Positions 42,600 to 53,761 of a stretch of DNA of 64,000 nt are shown piece after piece (position 1 is the stretch's first letter; each line of letters starts with the position of its first letter). The DNA is taken from contig OX578286.1 in the NCBI GenBank assembly GCA_951217055.1, positions 10,055,550-10,119,549 of the forward strand. The letters are read 5' to 3'. The stretch comes from Gerris lacustris (Eukaryota > Arthropoda > Insecta > Hemiptera > Gerridae). Position numbers and translations under genes: made by a program. The notes beneath the pieces were generated by a model. The model searched no databases. It had not been told where the DNA came from and saw only the letters and a program-made list of their open reading frames with translations.

Positions 42600-43195
42600 C
42601 CACACAAAACTTAAACGTCAAGATTGCAAACGAAGCTACAAACTTTTACACAGACTTCTACACAAATCTTAACACACAAAATAGATTGCTCATTTATAAC
42701 ACCATAATTAAGCCCATATGGTCATAAGTTATTGAAATCTGGGGATGCACTAGGCGTTCCAACACATCGCGTTGCTGCAATGGACCCTACTAACTTTTAC
42801 ACATACTTCTTTTACCATACATCTAAACTCAACACAAAAAACAAATTGCTTATATATAACACCACCCCCCTATGGTTCGGTATTATACTGTGGGGTTGTA
42901 CCAAGAGCTCCAACTCTTATTGTATCCGTTCCTTACAGTCCAAAATTCTAAGAAAAATTGTCAACGCTCCTTTCTATGTTTCTAACATCACCCTTCGCAA
43001 TGACCTTAAAGTCTCCATTGTTCCCGACCTATCCATTTCCCGATACAGACCCTTCCATGACTCCATATCCAAACATCCTAATATTTTAATCCACAACCTA
43101 TCATAACCATTCATTCCTGGAAATCGTCTTCTTCGTCGTCAAAAGAGGCAGTGGCCCCACGACTTATTAAACAATGCTCAACTATTTATTATGTA
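42600..43195 (+). pseudogene. Jockey-type ORF2 C-terminal remnant, partly duplicated
   Basis: The 124-codon frame at 42732-43106 contains LNTKNKLLIYNT, GIILWGCTKSSN, LQSKILRKIVNAPFYVSN and LRNDLKVSIVPDL. These correspond to the region after the RT domain in Jockey-family ORF2 proteins (the 'YG..LWG' and 'Q.K.LR.I.NAP.YV.N' blocks). Just upstream (about 42636-42755) a second, frameshifted copy of the ACTTTTACACA...TATAACACC...ATATGG segment is present, so part of the remnant is duplicated. After the stop, further ORF2-like sequence (RLLRRQKRQWPHDLL, about 43125-43165) continues in another register. The catalytic RT motifs are absent. Dead fragment, unrelated in detail to the 8577 element. Confidence 0.75.
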
Positions 43196-43371
43196 TTGAA
43201 TATTTTAAGGTAGTATCTAAGAATACTGTAAATGGAAAGTTCCTCACTTTATGTCAATCAAGCCATGTAAACACATGCATCAATATTGCTATTGCTAATA
43301 ACTCGTAATTATGAAGTTAACTAAAAGAAATCTAGTTATGAAGTAAAATAGAAAACAAAATGTCACCACAT

Positions 43372-44065
43372 TAGTCTTATTAAGGTGAATCCAGATTTCA
43401 ACCATATGGAGAAATGGAGCCATGAGAAACCGGGAGTTAGTTATAGTTAGACCATGGTCACAGCTCTGTCTAAGAATGTTCTTTCTTTGAGTTTAGGTTC
43501 CTCCTAATGAATTTCCTTGATAATGCTGAAGACAGCTTCTAAAGAAAGCTATTGTTGAAAGATAGTAATTTACTTTCAGCTTTAGTAAGGAGAAAACAGC
43601 TTTCAACCACATGGAGTTATGAGGAACCAGGAGTTAGCATATACTTGTATAACATATACTATACATGTACAACATGTTCATAGCTCTGTCTAAGAATGTT
43701 CTTTGACTTTAGATATCCTAATCAATTTCCATGGTAATGCTGAAGACAGCTTCTAAAGAAAGCTGTTGTTGAAAGACAGTAATTTACTTTCAGCTTTAGT
43801 AAGGTGAAAATAGCTTTCAATCAACATGGAGAGATGGAATCATAAGGAACCAGAAGTTAGCATAATAATATACTTCTATAACATATACCTACATGTACAA
43901 CATGAGTAACATTTATTGTACTAACATGTCCACAGTCCACAGCTCCGACTAGATACGTTCTCTGGTTCAAGGTTCCTCCTTATCAATATCTCAGGTTATG
44001 ATAAAGACAGCTTCTGACAAGAGAATCTGAAGAAAGCAATAGTTGAAAGACAGAAATTTACTTTC
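43372..44065. repeat. Three tandem copies of a 200-270-bp unit
   Basis: Unit starts lie near 43372, 43572 and 43788, each with CTTTAGTAAGG...AACAGCTTTCAACCACATGG...GGAACCAGGAGTTAGC...CATAGCTCTGTCTAAGAATG...ATGCTGAAGACAGCTTCTAA. Units grow by small insertions. Each contains CTGAAGA, a hairpin (CAGCTT/AAGCTG) and a downstream GAAAG, but GAAA is displaced by 5 bases, so I do not call a hammerhead. Confidence 0.75.
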
Positions 44066-44094
44066 ACTTCGAAATTCCAATCTTTTATCTTTAA

Positions 44095-44225
44095 CTTTAA
44101 TAGCATTCCTATACATCTTTAATAGCTTTCCTATACATCTTTAATAGCTTTCCTATATCTTTAACAGGCTTTTATCGTTAACTTAAATAGCTTTCATCAT
44201 TAATTTTAATAGCTTTCACATTTAA
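44095..44225. repeat. Short degenerate repeat, about 23 bp
   Basis: Repeats of TTTAATAGCTTTCCTATACA-type units, decaying towards the right. Confidence 0.7.
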
Positions 44226-44594
44226 ATTTTTCACATTTTAAAACTATTAAACAACACTCTTACTACACATTAAACAGAAAAACCACAATTCTAAAATTCG
44301 TTTTATAACCCCATCATTCATATAAAACTAGAGAGATACAATTACAGAAATTTCCACTGGTTTAATTTTAAACGAAAATGTACTTGGTATTTTATTGCAA
44401 AAAGCTTAAATAACCATTTGTTCGTGTAAAACACAGACCCACAGACTAATATATATACTTTCAAATAAGCTATTTGAAAGTAATAGAATTTTATACTACT
44501 CATATTTCATAAACCAAAATACATTATCCTGTATTATTTACAAATTTGAAGAAAATAGCAATAATAAGAAATAGAAAAATTGTTTCGTTACAAA

Positions 44595-44597
<3 letters not shown>

Positions 44598-44648
<51 letters not shown>
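44598..44648. repeat. (TA)n microsatellite
   Basis: Pure TA tract. The Tyr/Ile frame across it is an artefact. Confidence 0.97.
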
Positions 44649-44651
<3 letters not shown>

Positions 44652-46040
44652 CCGAAAAAAATAATCTTTAATACAGTAAAGTAATAAATTTGGCGCGTTC
44701 TCTTTACCCATTCCTTCTTCCTTTTCCCGCAATTCTCTTTTTCCTTTTATAAACAGTTTTTAATCCCACACTCCTTTCATATTTTCCGTAAAAGCGACCG
44801 CAGCGCCCCGCAGTGTCTGTATTGGGAAGTTGTGTGGTGTGAAATGTTATTATTTATGTTTTTTCTCTCTTTTTTGGTGCTTATGTTGAAACAAGCATTT
44901 TAGTTTTTTTTTTTTTTTTTCACATTCAGAGCTTGATTTATGTGAAAGGATTTCTTATTTTTATCCAAGAAAAAATACTTTGTTTTTTTTTGGGGAAGAG
45001 AAAGCGCTTTCTTTTTTTCTATAAGTTATGAACTTTTAAGAAGTAAAAGTGCGAGTTAAACAAAAAATAAAATTTGAGCTAAAGAGTATGTAATATGATT
45101 TAAGAAATTGCAGAGAAGAAGAATATATAAAATATAGTCTGCTCATCTCCCATAATTCACTTTAATTTACAATATTTATGCTAAATAATTACAATTTTAT
45201 GGTTATGCTAGTGCTCAATCATCAACACGATGTCAAATCCATGCAGTAATGACAAAGTTGGGTTAATGCCATTGGAATAATAAATCGCATGTTTAGGCAA
45301 TAAACATGTATTATAGTTTATAAAATATAAGAAATATCTCTCTACCATAGGATTAGGAAATCATTGTGTATAGTTAGCAATAAAAAATGTCTTTATACCA
45401 TAAAAGTATTAAGAAATTATGCCTGCTTGGTACTAAGAAATTGCTTCTTCGAAAAATGGATTATATTTGATTGGCGCCAGGCAATTAATTTCTCCCAAAT
45501 AAGGATTCAATTCACCCGGTTTTTCTCACCCTCATTTCTCTGCTTCATCTTAAGATGGGGAGTCTTGCTCATGAAAGTAGGAACGAAGTGAGGTTATTGA
45601 CTAAAGAAAGAGCAGACTTGCTCATGAAAGTAGGAGTGAAGTGAGGTTATGGACTAAACAAAGAGCAGACTTGGCCACAATGTAGATATCACTACTTTGA
45701 TAGGCTGATTGATTTCGGAGAGGGATTTGGAACTTAGCCTTTTTTTTCACGGTTAGTCCAGTCGTCTACTGGAAGTGACTACGCACGACTAAGCGACCAG
45801 GCGACTTAAATCAGGTGACTATGCGTGAATTAAATAGATGATCTGGACTTAATGTACATTTTGGAGAGCCCCTATCTCATGAGGTGTTGGTTACAAACCC
45901 GTAGAAGAAATCGGTGTTGAGCTAACCCAATATTAGAAAGGAGGAAGTCAATGGCAGAATTCCATCATCTGCACGGCGATTTGTAGAATGACCCCCAAAA
46001 GTTTTCCAATTATTACAGGATAAGTACCAGAAACGTTTCA
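44649..46040. other. Unassigned DNA
   Basis: Contains a two-copy direct repeat of about 54 bp near 45560-45670 (CTTGCTCATGAAAGTAGGA...GTGAGGTTAT). No gene recognised. Confidence 0.45.
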
Positions 46041-46246
46041 CTACGTTTTGAAAATTATAGAGCCATCAGGCTCCAAAATGTCGAAATTTAGGGAGACAAT
46101 AACACCTGTAGAACTTCTAGCGTTTACTTCCTCAACAACTTTTCCCCCCATTTCTCGCTGAATATCACAGGAACGATACAAGTTATTACTCATATCCCTT
46201 AGTGCGTTTTTGTTATAAATTTGCGTGATCAATTGTTGTGTATCCA
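46041..46246 (-). pseudogene. Possible MADF-domain fragment
   Basis: Reading from the internal Met, MDTQQLITQIYNKNALRDMS with a following basic stretch ending VVEEVNAR resembles the first 40-45 residues of a MADF (Myb/SANT-like) DNA-binding domain: 'LI..V..+..LWD..H..Y......+...W..I...L'. The second half, with the KWKNLRD block, is absent; the frame ends with unrelated sequence. MADF proteins occur both as insect regulators and as the accessory protein of PIF/Harbinger transposons. The Trp usually found after the first Leu reads Arg here. Short and degenerate, so weak. Confidence 0.3.
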
Positions 46247-46559
46247 TAGTGAATATACGGAAAATAAAAACTAAGCTTAGAGTAAACAAGGTATGTAAAC
46301 TGGCGATTACAAGGGACTAATCCCATTTCAGTGGGAACAGTCGCTAGTCGTCTCTGCTGTTAGTAGTGCATGGTCTCCTGCTCAAGGTCACTTGCAAATG
46401 ACGAGGCTATATTGTACTCCATATATTCGGATTGGTCGAGCATAGTCGGCCCGTTTTTGCCGTTTTTGTTGGTGATATACTATTACCACGGATTACTGCC
46501 GAATTATAACAAAAATAAAAATACAATGGTTGTTATTATGATTATTATTATACTAGCAG

Positions 46560-46650
46560 AGATATAGGTGCGTTAACGAGAGATAGACAGACAGACAATG
46601 CAGGAAATGATAAGGGTTCTTGGTTTCTCTCCTGCGGATCCTAAAAATTA
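46560..46650 (+). repeat. Family E terminal fragment
   Basis: GACAGACAGACAATGCAGGAAATGATAAGGGTTCTTGGTTT...GCGGATCCTAAAAA corresponds to the end of family E copy 1 (24355-24415). Confidence 0.65.
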
Positions 46651-47469
46651 ATAAAAGTTAAACTTTTTATTAAATATAAAGTAAGATGATTCTTCCGCAA
46701 TAGAATCAGCATAATTCCTTTTTTACCTCAGACAATTTACCTCATTGCACAATTTTGAAGTTTATTTTATTCAAAATTATTATTATTATTATCATTTCTC
46801 CTTATTTTACTTATTGAATTTTTATATGTATTACTTTATAAAGTAGATAATATACTGCATATAATATTATTTCTAAAAAAAACCATCTAGACTTGCTTTA
46901 ACAACAAACATGGTTTTAGATTATAGAAAAGTTTTCCTATCCGCATTATATTCACCAAAGATATTTTATTAACTCGATTTTATAAATCCATTTTAAATTC
47001 TAAAACCAGTTATATATCATGGTTTTAAAGTGGGTTTCTGAATTTGAAATTAAATTATACAACAAACAAACTCGGATAAAACTATTTTAGAAATATCTAC
47101 GAGTATAATATGAATTCTACTTATTCTTTTGATCCCAACATGTTCTTTCTATAATACTCCTAAATAATCTCACCCTTTCTTAATAATTTCGTCTGGCATA
47201 ATAATATGCCTGTGGCGATGAAACATGACACGTTATAAAGGCTTGAAAATTGATTTTACATTGTCTCTTACTTGTGCTAAACAAACTGAATTTCTTTAAT
47301 GCTTTCCGTATACATTATTTTCTAATCCAATTGAAAATGTACAATTATTAATGCTTTTGCATCAATAGTTATTCCCTAATCATATTTATCATGTTCACTT
47401 ATTAGTGTTTTCGTTCAACATGATAATTTCCTTGTGTAGATAAATCAAAGTCTATTCTTGATGCCTTTA
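46651..47469. other. Unassigned AT-rich DNA
   Basis: No gene, RNA or repeat copy recognised. Confidence 0.4.
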
Positions 47470-47471
47470 TA

Positions 47472-47934
47472 CAGGGTGTCCCAGCTAATATGGAACAGCT
47501 AAATATCTCCGGAACCATGATAGATAGAAAGATGCGGTTTTCAGGGCTCGATAATGGCTATAAATGCGCTTTCAGAACAAATGCTAAAAATTTTATGTTT
47601 TCAGCAAAAGTGTATGCAGTTTACATAATAGAAAAAAATTGAAGAGGAAGCCATATTTTTTAGACTAGATTAGGATTCTATGGCTAAAAATAAGAATTTT
47701 TTAATCTTGAAAATTTTTCGCTCCGAGCATTAGTTTGCCGTCTGTAGAGCCCTGAACCTGCTAAAATTGACACTTTCCAAAGTAAAAAAAGTACTACCAA
47801 AGTAAAATGGACAATAAAGTCCATTTTACAGCTAAGCTAATGGATTTAGGGGGAAAAAATCAGAGTACAAAAAGTTCTTATTTTTAGTCATAGAATCCAA
47901 ATCCAGTCGTAAATAAATTACCTTATCTACAACT

Positions 47935-47984
<50 letters not shown>

Positions 47985-48438
47985 CAAGAAAAGATGCTCA
48001 GCATGGCTTAGAACGTGGAAAAAATTACCAATAATGCATGTTTTTAAGAATGGATTTGGATTTTACGGCAAAAAATAAGAACTTTTTGTCTCTTGATTTC
48101 TCCTAATTCATTAGTTTAGCTGTAAAATGGACTAAAGTTTCAATTTTAGCAAGTTCAGGGCTCTCCAGACGGTAAACTAATGCGCGGAGCGAAAAATTTC
48201 CAAGAGTAAAAAATTCTTATTTTTAACCATAGACTCCAAATCTAGTCTAAAAAATATGGCTTCCTTTTCACTTTTTTTCTATTATGTAAACTGCACACAC
48301 TTTTGTTGAACACAGAAAATGTTCAGCATTTTTTCTGGAAGCGCATTTATAGCCATTATCGAACCCTGAAAACCGCATCTTTTTATCTATCATGGTTCCG
48401 GAGATATTTCGCTGTTCCATATTAGTTGGAACACCCTG
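47472..48438. mobile_element. 967-bp foldback with CAGGGTGT ends and TA duplication
   Basis: The left end CAGGGTGTCCCAGCTAATAT and the right end ATATTAGTTGGAACACCCTG are inverted, and the arms match over about 450 bp each. Examples are GGTTTTCAGGGCTCGATAAT against ATTATCGAACCCTGAAAACC, and CATGATAGATA against TATCTATCATG. TA lies at 47470-47471 and 48439-48440. The centre holds a 48-T run (about 47937-47984). No frame codes for a transposase; non-autonomous. Confidence 0.9.
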
Positions 48439-48631
48439 TACAAATAATAAAGAACTCTAGGGTCCGAGGTAACTTCGGTAAGCTCGGAAGGAAAAATTGT
48501 CAAGTTGAATTAGACAAAGTCAAACAGTTTAATAATATATAGATGTAAGTATACAAATTTATTTATATAAAATAGTTGGAATTAATATGGGACCATTTGT
48601 GGTCAAACTATGAAATTTTATATAAATCACC

Positions 48632-49545
48632 CAATAGCCCAGTTAATAATGGTTTTTACCTGCAACTAATTAGGGGAAGTCTGGATTTTTTCCTGATGAT
48701 AAACCATGATAAGAGGTACATTCTCTCAAAAGTCCCCACTTCTCCCCCTTGTGCTTCCCCCTACCCCCTCTTAAAGTTCAAAATTTACTTATTTTTCACT
48801 TTTTACGCAAAACTATTTATTTTTTGAAGAGAAGTGTTATTAACAAAAATATTTCTCACATAATTCTGCACAATAAAGGTCCTATGCATGTTTGAAGTGC
48901 GACATACCGTTTTCGAGATATTATTGATTAAAAATCCAATTTTTTATTTTTGCGAATCAAGATATTATGTTAAAAACAACACTTCTGATTTTAATGAAAT
49001 TTGGATGGTAGGCCATACATATTAATCAGTTGAGTACTTTTGAAGATAAAGGTCTGAATAAATGTATGTTTGTGCGCATGTGCAAGATACAATAATGGGC
49101 GCAGAAGGTTGAAATGTATATGGGATCAACAATAGGCTAAGTATGACCTACCATCCAAATTTTATTAAAATCAGAAGTTTTGTTTTTAACACATCTTGGT
49201 TCGAAAAAATGAAAAATTGGAATTTTTATCAACAATATCTCGAAAACGGTATGTCTCACTTCAAACATGCATAGGACCTTTTTTTGTGCAGAATTATGTG
49301 AGAAATATTTTTGTTAATAATACTTCTCTTCAAAAAATAAACGGTTTTGCGTAAAAAGTGAAAAATAAGTAAATTTTGAACTTTAAGAGGGGGTAGGGGG
49401 GGGGGGGGGGAAGCACAAGGGGGAGAAGTGGGGACTTTTGAGAGAATGTACCTCTTATCATGATCTATCATTAGGAAAAAATCCAGATTTCCCCTAATTA
49501 GTTGCGGGTACAGCCTGCTTTTGGCCTTTATTGACTGAGCTAAAT
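48632..49545. mobile_element. Large foldback with family A sequence in its spacer
   Basis: Left arm about 48632-49010 and right arm about 49138-49545 are inverted copies: CCTGCAACTAATTAGGGG against CCCCTAATTAGTTGCGGG; GAAGTGCGACATACCGTTTTCGAGATATT against AATATCTCGAAAACGGTATGTCTCACTTC. The middle (about 48998-49160) matches family A (minus: TGGGCGCAGAAGGTTGAAA, GACCTACCATCCAAATTTTATTAAAATC), and the family A terminal block ACTTCGGTAAGCTCGGAAG lies just before, at 48472-48490. The 105- and 83-codon frames mirror each other across the palindrome and are not genes. Confidence 0.85.
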
Positions 49546-50404
49546 GTAGTATTTGAAATGTAGGCGTTGTCAAACATGTTTAGTGACGGACTTTAAAATC
49601 CAAAATGTTCCTTGACATGTAAAAACAATTTTAGTCGAAGAAATTTAAAATTACAAAAATAAATTCCTTTCTTTAGAACCACAATGGTTTTGGTAACCTC
49701 TCAAGGACGAGAAGAAAAAAAAAACAATGATGCCTGAATGTGAAACAAATTTTTAAAGATCTTTGCTGTATCCTTTTTTTAAAAAAAAAAAAAACTGAAA
49801 AGAATGGTATAATCTGGAAGAGCGGATGAAAAAAAAAGTTTGAATTGAAAAGAGTAAAGAACATAGAAGGGGATATGTACAATGGAAGGACAAGAGAAAG
49901 CAGGGTATTATGAACCAAGTAGGGTGTTAGAGGTATGGCCGAATAAAGTTAGGGGTGGGTTTTGGTGAAGAGTAATTCTTAATCGGCTTTACAGGGTTTT
50001 CACTGTTAGGAGTGGGGGGTTTCAAATTCACATGTAGGTAAATCCACCTCCACATCTACACTGGTTGCCATGTTGTTAAGGGTGTTAGTTGTTGAAAAGC
50101 TTCAGAGAATTCGCCAATGTTTATCTATTGTAATGGTTTTGGTTAACTTTAAACTTCTTTTTACTTTGTTTGTTCCTTACAAGAGGGGGATAAACTTGTA
50201 ATTTTCCTTATTAACCACATTGTTAAGGTTGGTTGTAATTGTATTAATAACAATTAAAGAATTGAATGGTGATTGTCAGATGGTTTACTTTGATTATGCA
50301 ACATTATCTGTGTTAATTTAAAGGTAATTATTCGACAGATTATCACCGGAATTTAGGTACACAACAAATACAGACAGACAGAAGTGTAAACAAATTTAAA
50401 ATGT
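49546..50404. other. Unassigned AT-rich DNA
   Basis: No gene recognised. Short frames here are low complexity. Confidence 0.4.
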
Positions 50405-51690
50405 TTAATAACAACTAGACATCGTGTGGATCTATTATTGAAGTGGGCGTATTGCAATAAAATACTGAATATTAAGAGATTTATTAATCATGATGAATGT
50501 CATAGTTGAAGATAAGTGGAAGAGGGTAGTGTGGGGTAGAGTGGGGGTACTTGGTACAAAGCTCACCTTCCTATTCAAACCTATATAACTACACTCCTAT
50601 AAGAATCTTAACCACCTGCAACGTTTTTAAATAATTATTATAAATGTATCACTTCACTACTTAAAAAAAACTACTGCTTGTTTCAAGATGAAATTTTACG
50701 GCTGCACTCTTTCAATTGTAGTTTAGACAATGCTTATGAAGGTTTATTACAACATTGAGTAAGAACGTTAGATATCGATAAAAACGTTGTTTTCTCTATT
50801 TTACTACGTTTTTTATTAGCTTGCTTTCTTGTTTGTTTGTTTGTTTGTCCAGTACAAATCTTGAAATCGATTTTTAACTAACTTCCCGAGTAGCTAGACA
50901 TTTGAAACTTTTAGAATAGCTCAGAACACGATGACAATGCAATATTTCAATACTTTTAGCCATCTTTCAGCAGAATTTAATTCGTTTTCAGCAAATTTTG
51001 CTGTATGGAAAGTTAGTTCGGAAAAATTCCGCAAGTTATTTTATTAGTTTTGACATGTCCCATATTCACAATCTTCATTTTGATATGTTTCAAATTTATG
51101 ATTTTTTATTAAGAGATTAACATTGAATGACAGCGAAATAGGAAAAGTAAACAAAGAAATACATTAATTCACTTTTGACAACCAGGTTTGTTTACACTTG
51201 TGTCCTAGGTATCGGTTTAATTTTTTTGCATCTGTATTTCTTTACTTGTACACATTTTTCTTTTTCTTCTCTTGCTGTCCCTAACCGGGGGCATATCAAT
51301 AGCACGGTTTAGATTTGGTGTTGGCGAGATCCGTTGTACAAAGATTTGTCCTTTTATAGGTTTAAGATCAGCTCTCTCCATGGTTGTCATTTATGTGAAG
51401 TAAATATATTCGGAACTATTTTTTTTTTTTTTTTTTTTTTCAATAACATTATATTATAACAATGACAATTATATTATCAACATTACATATGATTCAACAG
51501 AAAATTTAAAAACGCAGTATATAAAAAGTTCCTTTAATCTTGTAATTATTAAAAACTCGCCCTGGGTAAAAGAACATGTGAACCAAATTTCACCAAAATA
51601 GGTCAACTTTAACTCAAGTTATCGTCACACGTTCCCGGCGCACATAAAGGATGCATAGTTCGTTAAATGTATGAAGCTCGCTTAAAAAAG
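50405..51690 (+). repeat. Dispersed repeat family B, copy 3, split by family C
   Basis: Left part 50405-50798 matches 58372-58745: CATCGTGTGGATCTATTATTGAAG, GATAAGTGGAAGAGGGTAGTG, TTGTTTTCTCTATT. Right part 51551-51690 matches 58970-59100 (ACATGTGAACCAAATTTCAC, CAAGTTATCGTCACACG). The block between is family C. Confidence 0.8.
50799..51550 (+). mobile_element. Family C element, copy 3 (longest)
   Basis: TTTTACTACGTTTTTTATTA at the left; AATTTAAAAACGCAGTATATAAAAAG...CTTGTAATTATT at the right. Co-linear with 22495-23130 and has an extra internal stretch at about 51140-51290. Contains a poly-T run at about 51420-51440. No transposase or RT. Confidence 0.8.
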
Positions 51691-52890
51691 TTATGTGCCA
51701 AATTGGATTCTTTCATTAATCCAAAGTTTCTTTCTTTAGTCCAAGGTTTGTACTTTCCCTTACTATTAATAATAATTTTTTGATACAAAATATTCAATTA
51801 ATTTTTATCTTTACATACTTGAAATTTTATTTCTAGATAAAATTAAATTGCTATATAATTTAAAAGAAATTCTTTTCGAAAATAGTTATAAAAAGAGACT
51901 TAAATAACATGATCATAAAATCAACTTTTAATGCTGTTTAAACCTTACCAATTACTATAATAAAAATTCCGTTTAGTGTTTTATGTAGAAGTAATAAAAA
52001 GTAAGGGGTTTAGATCTAGGAATAGAGTTTAAAAAGATTATTAAGTTATTGATTTGAAAATTTAGTGAATTTTCCGGATGGGCGGTTAGTTTGGGTAAAA
52101 TTGAGAGGGAATTCAGTCGAAATTTGAGGATGTAACCTAAAACTAAAATTTTGGTGTGTTCGGGCGTTGGACGTCTGAATAGAGGATAGTCCCCTCCCAA
52201 AATATAATGCCAACCTTCCAAATCAGAGCCCATCTCATCCTACTTCACCACTACACCCTGAAAACCCAATTTGCGTATGCAGATGAATCCCCCCCCCCCC
52301 CCCCTCCTTTCAAAATGCCAACCCCCTCCCCTTCCTTTTTCACAAATCTATATCTCTCACACACACACACACACAAATATACTAAAAGGTTATATACGGA
52401 AACACATTGCGAAAAATGTTCAATTAAAAAAAATTATAAAAATGAGTGGTTTCTGTAAATTACATTTAAATGTATATTATGGTAAAGATTTGTGCACAAA
52501 AGGTTATGAGCCTCTTTTTTAAAAGAGTTGTAAAAACAGTCAAAAGTGTCCTTTGAAAAAAACAACTTTTTTTTAATCTCTTCTTCTCTCCCAAAAATAT
52601 GTGTGTCCGGGTTTTAGCTAACACTCCGTGCTGGGAAATTGGTAATTTGTCCCTTCCTCATCTCTGATGAACGGTGGGTTGATAGAAGTTCCCCAAATTT
52701 ACCCCGTCGATGTGATTTCTCTTCTCATATTCTACCCTGTTTGAGATTATCTAGTCCTTTCATATCTAAACCCCTTCTAAGCTTAATTCTGTTCTAGGAA
52801 TAATTTGATACAAACAATCCTTTGAAATTCTAAAATTAGAAAACATAAACATGTTATTTTTAAATTTAGCATTAGCATATTGTTTTAAAA
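51691..52890. other. Unassigned DNA
   Basis: Has a C-run near 52290-52305 and a (CA)n near 52358-52374. Overlapping frames here are low complexity. No gene. Confidence 0.45.
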
Positions 52891-52894
52891 AATC

Positions 52895-53400
52895 ATTTTT
52901 AAGTTTTTGGTAGTATTCATACTACGGAAAGTTTACATTTTAATTTAAATCAAATTATAATTATTATTAACTACGGGAGATAGACAGAGAAAAATAGACT
53001 CCACCACCGGGAATCGAACCGCGGGCCTCTATATTTCCAGTATAGCGCTCTTACCAACTGAGCTACTCTGAAGAATAATTTCCTCTGTCAATAACGATAC
53101 CTAGTCCCGAATTAAGCTTTAAATTTTCCACAAGTCTAGGAGTCGACATTTACGACAATAGAACTAGACCGAGAAATATCGCTTATAATTATAAAGTACC
53201 CAATTGGTACTTGGTACCTTGTCCAATTAATTATAAAATAATTTTTAAGTTTTTGATAGTTTAAATTTTAATTTAAATCAAATTATAATTATTATTAACA
53301 ACGGGAGGTAGATGGGTACTTTATAATTATAAGCAATATTTCTCGGTCTAGTTCTATTGTCGTAAATGTAGACTCCTAGATTTGTGGAAAATTGAAAGCT
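52895..53400. repeat. tRNA-like repeat, copy 3, with a 77-bp inverted repeat
   Basis: The tRNA-like core at 52999-53073 (minus) has TAGCTCAGTTGGTAAGAGC, a perfect 5-bp anticodon stem CTATA/TATAG with a 7-base loop CTGGAAA, and GGTTCGATTCCC. The T stem and acceptor stem have mismatches, so a working tRNA is unlikely. GACAGAGAAAAATAG and a TTTCCTCTGTC-type sequence bracket the core. Downstream, 53126-53202 (CCACAAGTCTAGGAGTC...ATAAAGTACCC) is inverted at 53316-53394. Confidence 0.7.
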
Positions 53401-53759
53401 CAATGGGGGACTACATATTGTTTTATTAATTAAATCCTCAGCAAAAACATTACCGTGAAAAAAGGGGCCAAGTTCCAGACTTTTTAGGCATCGAAATTTC
53501 AATGTTTTTTCATGAAGTGGAGAAAATTAGTATACATATTAAAAAAATATAAGACAAATTGATATACCTAGTAAATAAGAGTTTCCCAACTTTTTTTTAA
53601 GCCACGACTCTATAAACGTCTCTTTAACATTTTCGCGACCCTACCGTGAATATAGTGTATTGCATAGTGCAGACTCTAGGGATTGCAGGGATATAAATGG
53701 CTCCAAGATTACTGGATTAAGAAGTATTTAAAAAAAACGTACACTGATCATCTTAATAC
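53401..53759. other. Unassigned AT-rich DNA
   Basis: No gene or repeat recognised. Confidence 0.4.
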
Positions 53760-53761
53760 AG

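Noticed and set aside
45740..46370. TIR element around the MADF-like fragment
   Set aside because: The shared AGTCGTCT word at the two sides is in direct, not inverted, orientation, and no ends could be fixed.
48576..49573. 83- and 105-codon frames sharing peptides
   Set aside because: They are the two arms of the 48632-49545 foldback read on opposite strands.
52999..53073. Functional tRNA gene on the minus strand
   Set aside because: Boxes and anticodon stem are good, but the T stem and acceptor stem mismatch and the same core recurs in decayed copies within a larger repeat.
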